Assembly (NCBI GenBank): GCA_001602885.1
Contig: LUZH01000293.1
Coordinates: 1 to 9,630 of the forward strand
Length of the DNA stretch: 9,630 nucleotides
DNA from: Bacteroidales bacterium Bact_16
GTDB lineage: Bacteria; Bacteroidota; Bacteroidia; Bacteroidales; UBA932
Direction: 5' to 3'
Shown here in pieces: positions 6,865 to 9,630 of the stretch. Made by a program: the position numbers and the translations under genes. Under the pieces are notes generated by a model. It saw only the letters and a program-made list of their open reading frames with translations, did no database searches and was not told the origin of the DNA. How positions within the stretch are numbered: the first letter of the stretch is position 1; every line of letters starts with the position of its first letter.

Positions 6865-7909
6865 GCATAGCCTGTCTCTCCTCCTTTGCCCGTTCCTGGC
6901 GCTGGCGGCCTGCACCAAGCCGGCCGGCGAGACGCGCCTGGAATCGGCCGTGGAGATCACCACGGCCGTGGTCGGCGCGCCGGCGACGAAGGGCCCCCTG
7001 GTGGGCTACACCGAATCCTACGGCATCTTCGCCTGCCTGCACGAGGACGTGCCCACGGCCTTCGAGCCCTTCAAACCCAGCACCTACAACGTGTATGCGC
7101 GGGGCGGGTCCTTCAACTATGTGGCCGACCCCGCCGACGGCACGCTGGAAGGCAGCGCCTCCGGCAAGTTCGTGCTGACCTCGCGGGGCGACGTGAACGA
7201 GTCGGCCGACCTGTATGCCTACGCTCCCTGGAAGCAGGAAGCTTATTTGAACGGGCCGACGCGGGTCCCTTTCACCGCAGGCGCGGACGTGATGTACGCC
7301 GTGCAGAACCTGTCCGGCTATGTCCCCGGCCCGGCGCCCGACAAGAAGAATACGGACCTGAATCCCGCGCTGGACACCCCGCCGCTGAAGGCGACCTTCT
7401 ATTTCAAGCACGCGATGGCGCGGCTGGTCTTCAAGTTCACGCTGAAGAACGAGCCGACCCTGTATGACCTCACGCGCATCACGGTCCGGGACAACAATCC
7501 TGCGGGCGGCACGGCGAAGCTCTATGCCTCCGGCACGTTCAACGCCGTGACGGGCACGTTCAATCCGGACCTCGTGGAGACGGCGGAAAACGAGAGGGTG
7601 GTGACGGAGCATTACAGCGAGATCGTCTCGGAGACGACGCCGATGACGGTCTCGATGCTGATCGTCCCGACGCCCGTGTCGGTGGACGACGAGCTGAGCT
7701 TCATCTTCGAACTGGCGGGCGGCGAGACCTTCCTGCCCTTCGTCCTGAAGAAGGAGCACGTGCGCCACAGCGACGACACCTACGGCTTCCAGGCCGGCTA
7801 TACCTATACGTTCAATTTTACCGTGGACAATTACGTGTATTTCAACGGGTTCACCATCGACGAAACCTGGTCGCCCGCCGACACGGACCTGTTGCCGGAA
7901 GACATCTGA
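6857..7909 (+). CDS. Fimbrillin-family (Mfa-like) lipoprotein, second of four
   Basis: This lipoprotein has 350 residues. A short signal peptide beginning M-T-K-H ends in the lipobox L-A-L-A-A-C (C19). The Thr-Lys motif A-T-K45-G lies 26 residues on and is followed by a Y-G-I-F-A strand, the arrangement typical of Bacteroidales fimbrillins. Around residues 170-190, Y-F-K-H-A-M-A-R-L-V-F-K-F resembles the H-A-(L/M)-(A/S)-(R/K)-(L/V) segment of the Mfa_like_1 and fimbrillin_A families, which makes this the clearest family match of the four. The end, Y-T-Y-T-F-N-F-T-V-D-N-Y-V-Y-F, is an alternating aromatic strand suited to strand exchange between subunits. The ATG at 6857 lies inside the end of the preceding gene (8-nt overlap), and its stop TGA shares one base with the next ATG (TGATG). 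Co-translation with both neighbours is therefore likely. A structural pilin role is inferred, not shown. Confidence 0.85.
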   Translation: MTKHSLSLLLCPFLALAACTKPAGETRLESAVEITTAVVGAPATKGPLVGYTESYGIFACLHEDVPTAFEPFKPSTYNVYARGGSFNYVADPADGTLEGSASGKFVLTSRGDVNESADLYAYAPWKQEAYLNGPTRVPFTAGADVMYAVQNLSGYVPGPAPDKKNTDLNPALDTPPLKATFYFKHAMARLVFKFTLKNEPTLYDLTRITVRDNNPAGGTAKLYASGTFNAVTGTFNPDLVETAENERVVTEHYSEIVSETTPMTVSMLIVPTPVSVDDELSFIFELAGGETFLPFVLKKEHVRHSDDTYGFQAGYTYTFNFTVDNYVYFNGFTIDETWSPADTDLLPEDI

Positions 7910-9090
7910 TGCCTATGCGGACGGGATTTGCCAAATACTTGCTCGCGCCGGCAGCCGTGCTCCTGCTGGCCGGCTGCGTGCGCACGCCGCAGCCGGACGT
8001 GCAGCCGGAAGGCGCCCTGCGGGTCCGGATGGACACCAAGGCCCTGTCCGGCGGTGAGCGGACCTTCCGCGTCGCCCTGTTCACGGGCGAGCGGAACTAC
8101 ACCGGGCGCGAGGGCGCCTATTGCTCTTCGACCTATACCTATTCCGCCGGCGGTTACACCTGGCTGCAGCCCTGCCGGGTCAATGACGCGGGCGAGCCGC
8201 TGGATGCCGGCGGCAGCGTGGTCTCCGACCTCGCGCTCGCCGACCACGGCAGCGCCTACGGCCTGCGCTGGAACACCGGCGCGATGATGGAGGACCCCGC
8301 GCGGCCGGTCGAACTGGTGGCGCTGTCCCCGGCCCTGGCCGTGCATACTTCGGGCGCCAGCGACCAGTACGCCTACGTGGACTGGCACGTCGGCACGGAG
8401 CGCGTCGCGGACGCGATGTATGTCAGCGAATCCGTGCCCGGCAGTTTCTCCGGCTCCTGGATCGACCGGGAATATGTCTACGACTCCGACGCCTCGCTGT
8501 CGGGCAGCATGAAGGACCCGCGCGCAGCCGTCCGGGTCAAGATCGTGTGCGGCCGCCTGGACGAGGGCGACGTGCGCAGCGTCTCCGTCGCCAACCGGCT
8601 GACCGGCGCGCGCTTCTATCTGGAGGGCAAGGACGACATCCCGTGCGGCTTCTATCTGGACGACGAATCCACCTATACCACGGATTCCAGGACGCTTTAT
8701 ACCTGCCCTGCGGGCAGCCCGATGCATATTACCACCGACCCTGCGACGGAGTGGACCTCGGAGGAGGTCCTGTTCCCGGCGATGGCCTACAGCACCCTGC
8801 CGGACACCCGGCGCCCGGTGGTCACCGTGGTGTTGGGCGCAGCTTCCCTGGAGCAGCCCTTCACGGCCCGCGTGGCCCTGAACCAGGACCTGGAGCCGAT
8901 GAAGGAATATACTTACACGCTGCAGATTTCCAAGACCTATGTCTATGTCTATTTCGCGCCGACCCTGTCCTGGGACGCCGGCGGCAACATCCAGTCCGTC
9001 GACGACGCGGAGCCCGTCTGCCTGGGCGCCGTGGAACTCACGGGCGGCTGGGACGACGGCGGCGGCGGAAGCGCACAGGGCTGGGAATAA
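7909..9090 (+). CDS. Fimbrillin-like lipoprotein with six extra cysteines, third of four
   Basis: This lipoprotein has 393 residues; the ATG is fused to the previous stop as TGATG. Another ATG lies two codons downstream (7915). The signal peptide ends in L-L-L-A-G-C (C23). D-T-K44-A, 21 residues later, is the Thr-Lys motif shared with its neighbours, followed by an F-R-V-A-L-F strand. Six more cysteines are spread through the mature part (in A-Y-C-S, L-Q-P-C-R, I-V-C-G, I-P-C-G, Y-T-C-P and P-V-C-L). The even number hints at disulfides outside the cytoplasm. Near the end, E-Y-T-Y-T-L-Q-I-S then Y-V-Y-V-Y-F, A-P-T-L-S-W-D-A-G-G is typical of fimbrillin C-termini. A glycine- and tryptophan-rich tail follows (G-G-W-D-D-G-G-G-G-S). 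Family membership rests on the signal, the TK motif, the C-terminal pattern and context. A tip or accessory subunit is plausible; a non-pilin surface lipoprotein cannot be excluded. Confidence 0.78.
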   Translation: MPMRTGFAKYLLAPAAVLLLAGCVRTPQPDVQPEGALRVRMDTKALSGGERTFRVALFTGERNYTGREGAYCSSTYTYSAGGYTWLQPCRVNDAGEPLDAGGSVVSDLALADHGSAYGLRWNTGAMMEDPARPVELVALSPALAVHTSGASDQYAYVDWHVGTERVADAMYVSESVPGSFSGSWIDREYVYDSDASLSGSMKDPRAAVRVKIVCGRLDEGDVRSVSVANRLTGARFYLEGKDDIPCGFYLDDESTYTTDSRTLYTCPAGSPMHITTDPATEWTSEEVLFPAMAYSTLPDTRRPVVTVVLGAASLEQPFTARVALNQDLEPMKEYTYTLQISKTYVYVYFAPTLSWDAGGNIQSVDDAEPVCLGAVELTGGWDDGGGGSAQGWE

Positions 9091-9102
9091 AAGAGAGCGG
9101 AG
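9091..9102 (+). promoter_or_regulatory. Purine-rich ribosome binding region before the fourth lipoprotein
   Basis: The 12 nt between the third lipoprotein's stop and the ATG at 9103 are purine except for one C and include AAGAGAG and GGAG. AAGAGAG ends 5 nt before the ATG, a usable Shine-Dalgarno spacing; GGAG abuts the ATG. It supports 9103 as the start. Bacteroidota depend little on Shine-Dalgarno pairing, so its strength is uncertain. Confidence 0.4.
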
Positions 9103-9630
9103 ATGAGAAAACAGCTGCTATATGTTTTGTCCATCCTGGCGCTGGCCGCCTGCAGCCCGTCGGAGCTGACTCCGGCCGGGCCGCAGGACCGCGCGCTCGT
9201 CGGCGTGGACCTCTCCCTGGACATCGCGCCCGTCGAGGCCGGGATGCCCGCCACCAAGACCGACTGGGAGCCGGACGACCCGGCCTACGACGCGGCGCAG
9301 GCCGTCAAGTCCGTCGCCATCCTGCAGTTTGAGTGGGAGGACGGCACGGCCGCCAATGCCCGCCTGATCTATCAGTATTTCACCGCCGACTGGGCGTCCG
9401 CCAAACCGGTGCTGGCCGCGTCGGCCCGCAAGAACACCCTCGTGGTCGTCGCCAATATCCAGGGCAAGCTGCCCGTCGTGGACGGGACGACCTACGGCGA
9501 TTTCCTGGAGCGGATGAACTACAACCTGCTGGACGCCATCGACGGCCCGGGCAGCAACGGCCTCTGGTATCTGGCGCCGGACGGCGACCGCTACCTGCGG
9601 ATGAGCGGCGCCAAGGAGCTGGAGCCGCCG
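9103..9630 (+). CDS. Fimbrial-type lipoprotein, possibly DUF4906-like (3' partial), fourth of four
   Basis: The frame opens at the ATG at 9103 and stays open for 176 codons to the window edge, so the C-terminus is missing. The signal peptide M-R-K-Q-L-L-Y-V-L-S leads to the lipobox L-A-L-A-A-C (C17). P-A-T-K52-T is the Thr-Lys motif of the cluster, here 35 residues after the cysteine. It is followed by the strand V-K-S-V-A-I-L-Q-F-E-W and, after about 50 residues, L-V-V-V-A-N-I. An (A/S)TK motif, then a strand of the I-x-x-L-x-x-L-x-F type, then a V-V-A-N strand is the usual opening of Mfa2/FimB-type and DUF4906 proteins, often large anchor or tip components. That assignment is from recalled family patterns and is tentative. 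It lies 12 nt after the preceding gene and probably belongs to the same transcript. No frameshift or stop is seen in the part present. Confidence 0.75.
   Translation, partial: MRKQLLYVLSILALAACSPSELTPAGPQDRALVGVDLSLDIAPVEAGMPATKTDWEPDDPAYDAAQAVKSVAILQFEWEDGTAANARLIYQYFTADWASAKPVLAASARKNTLVVVANIQGKLPVVDGTTYGDFLERMNYNLLDAIDGPGSNGLWYLAPDGDRYLRMSGAKELEPP

Noticed and set aside
4624..6963. A 779-codon open frame on the minus strand spanning ribF, the gap and the first lipoprotein
   Set aside because: It crosses two unrelated plus-strand genes and the noncoding gap and is very rich in Arg, Gly and His. It looks like a by-product of base composition.
8547..9332. A 261-codon plus-strand frame across the third and fourth lipoprotein genes
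   Set aside because: It bridges two genes that both have lipobox signals in other frames, and its Arg/Gly-rich composition fits a shifted reading.

Overview
The window reads as a piece of a high-GC Bacteroidota (Bacteroidales-like) chromosome. The main evidence is a run of fimbrillin-type lipoproteins (Mfa/FimA-like, type V pilus subunits), a group essentially restricted to Bacteroidia, and an alpha-glucan phosphorylase with a DUF3417 N-terminus beside a cytoplasmic GH57 enzyme, a pairing familiar from Bacteroidales. By eye the coding sequence is clearly GC-rich, with G/C favoured at third codon positions. That points away from classic Bacteroides and towards a high-GC gut lineage such as Alistipes or Cryptobacteroides; this placement is an inference.

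All eight genes lie on the plus strand and the window is almost fully coding. Positions 1-5508 hold a tightly packed metabolic operon: the 3' part of a GT4 glycosyltransferase (1-891), a GH57 alpha-glucan-active enzyme (893-2089), an alpha-glucan phosphorylase (2093-4654) and a RibF-type FAD synthetase/riboflavin kinase (4645-5508). Gaps are 1 nt and 3 nt, and the last junction is a 10-nt overlap. The first three genes fit cytoplasmic storage-polysaccharide (glycogen) building, trimming and phosphorolysis. The fourth makes flavin cofactors and has no obvious metabolic link.

A 63-nt gap (5509-5571), with a weak hairpin and a T-rich stretch, separates this block from a surface-structure locus. 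There, four consecutive lipoproteins (5572-6864, 6857-7909, 7909-9090, 9103-9630 and beyond) each start with a signal peptide and lipobox cysteine. Each carries a Thr-Lys motif 21-35 residues after that cysteine, and the complete ones end in aromatic, strand-like segments. They overlap by 8 nt and 1 nt or are 12 nt apart, so they are probably made together as subunits of one cell-surface fimbria-like fibre. The fourth runs off the window.

The observations most worth checking are an apparent loss of the G-x-R-P-T loop in the riboflavin kinase half of RibF, the multi-subunit fimbrillin cluster itself, and an unusual six-cysteine member in it. I saw no RNA genes, mobile elements, CRISPR arrays or strong evidence of a wholly new system.
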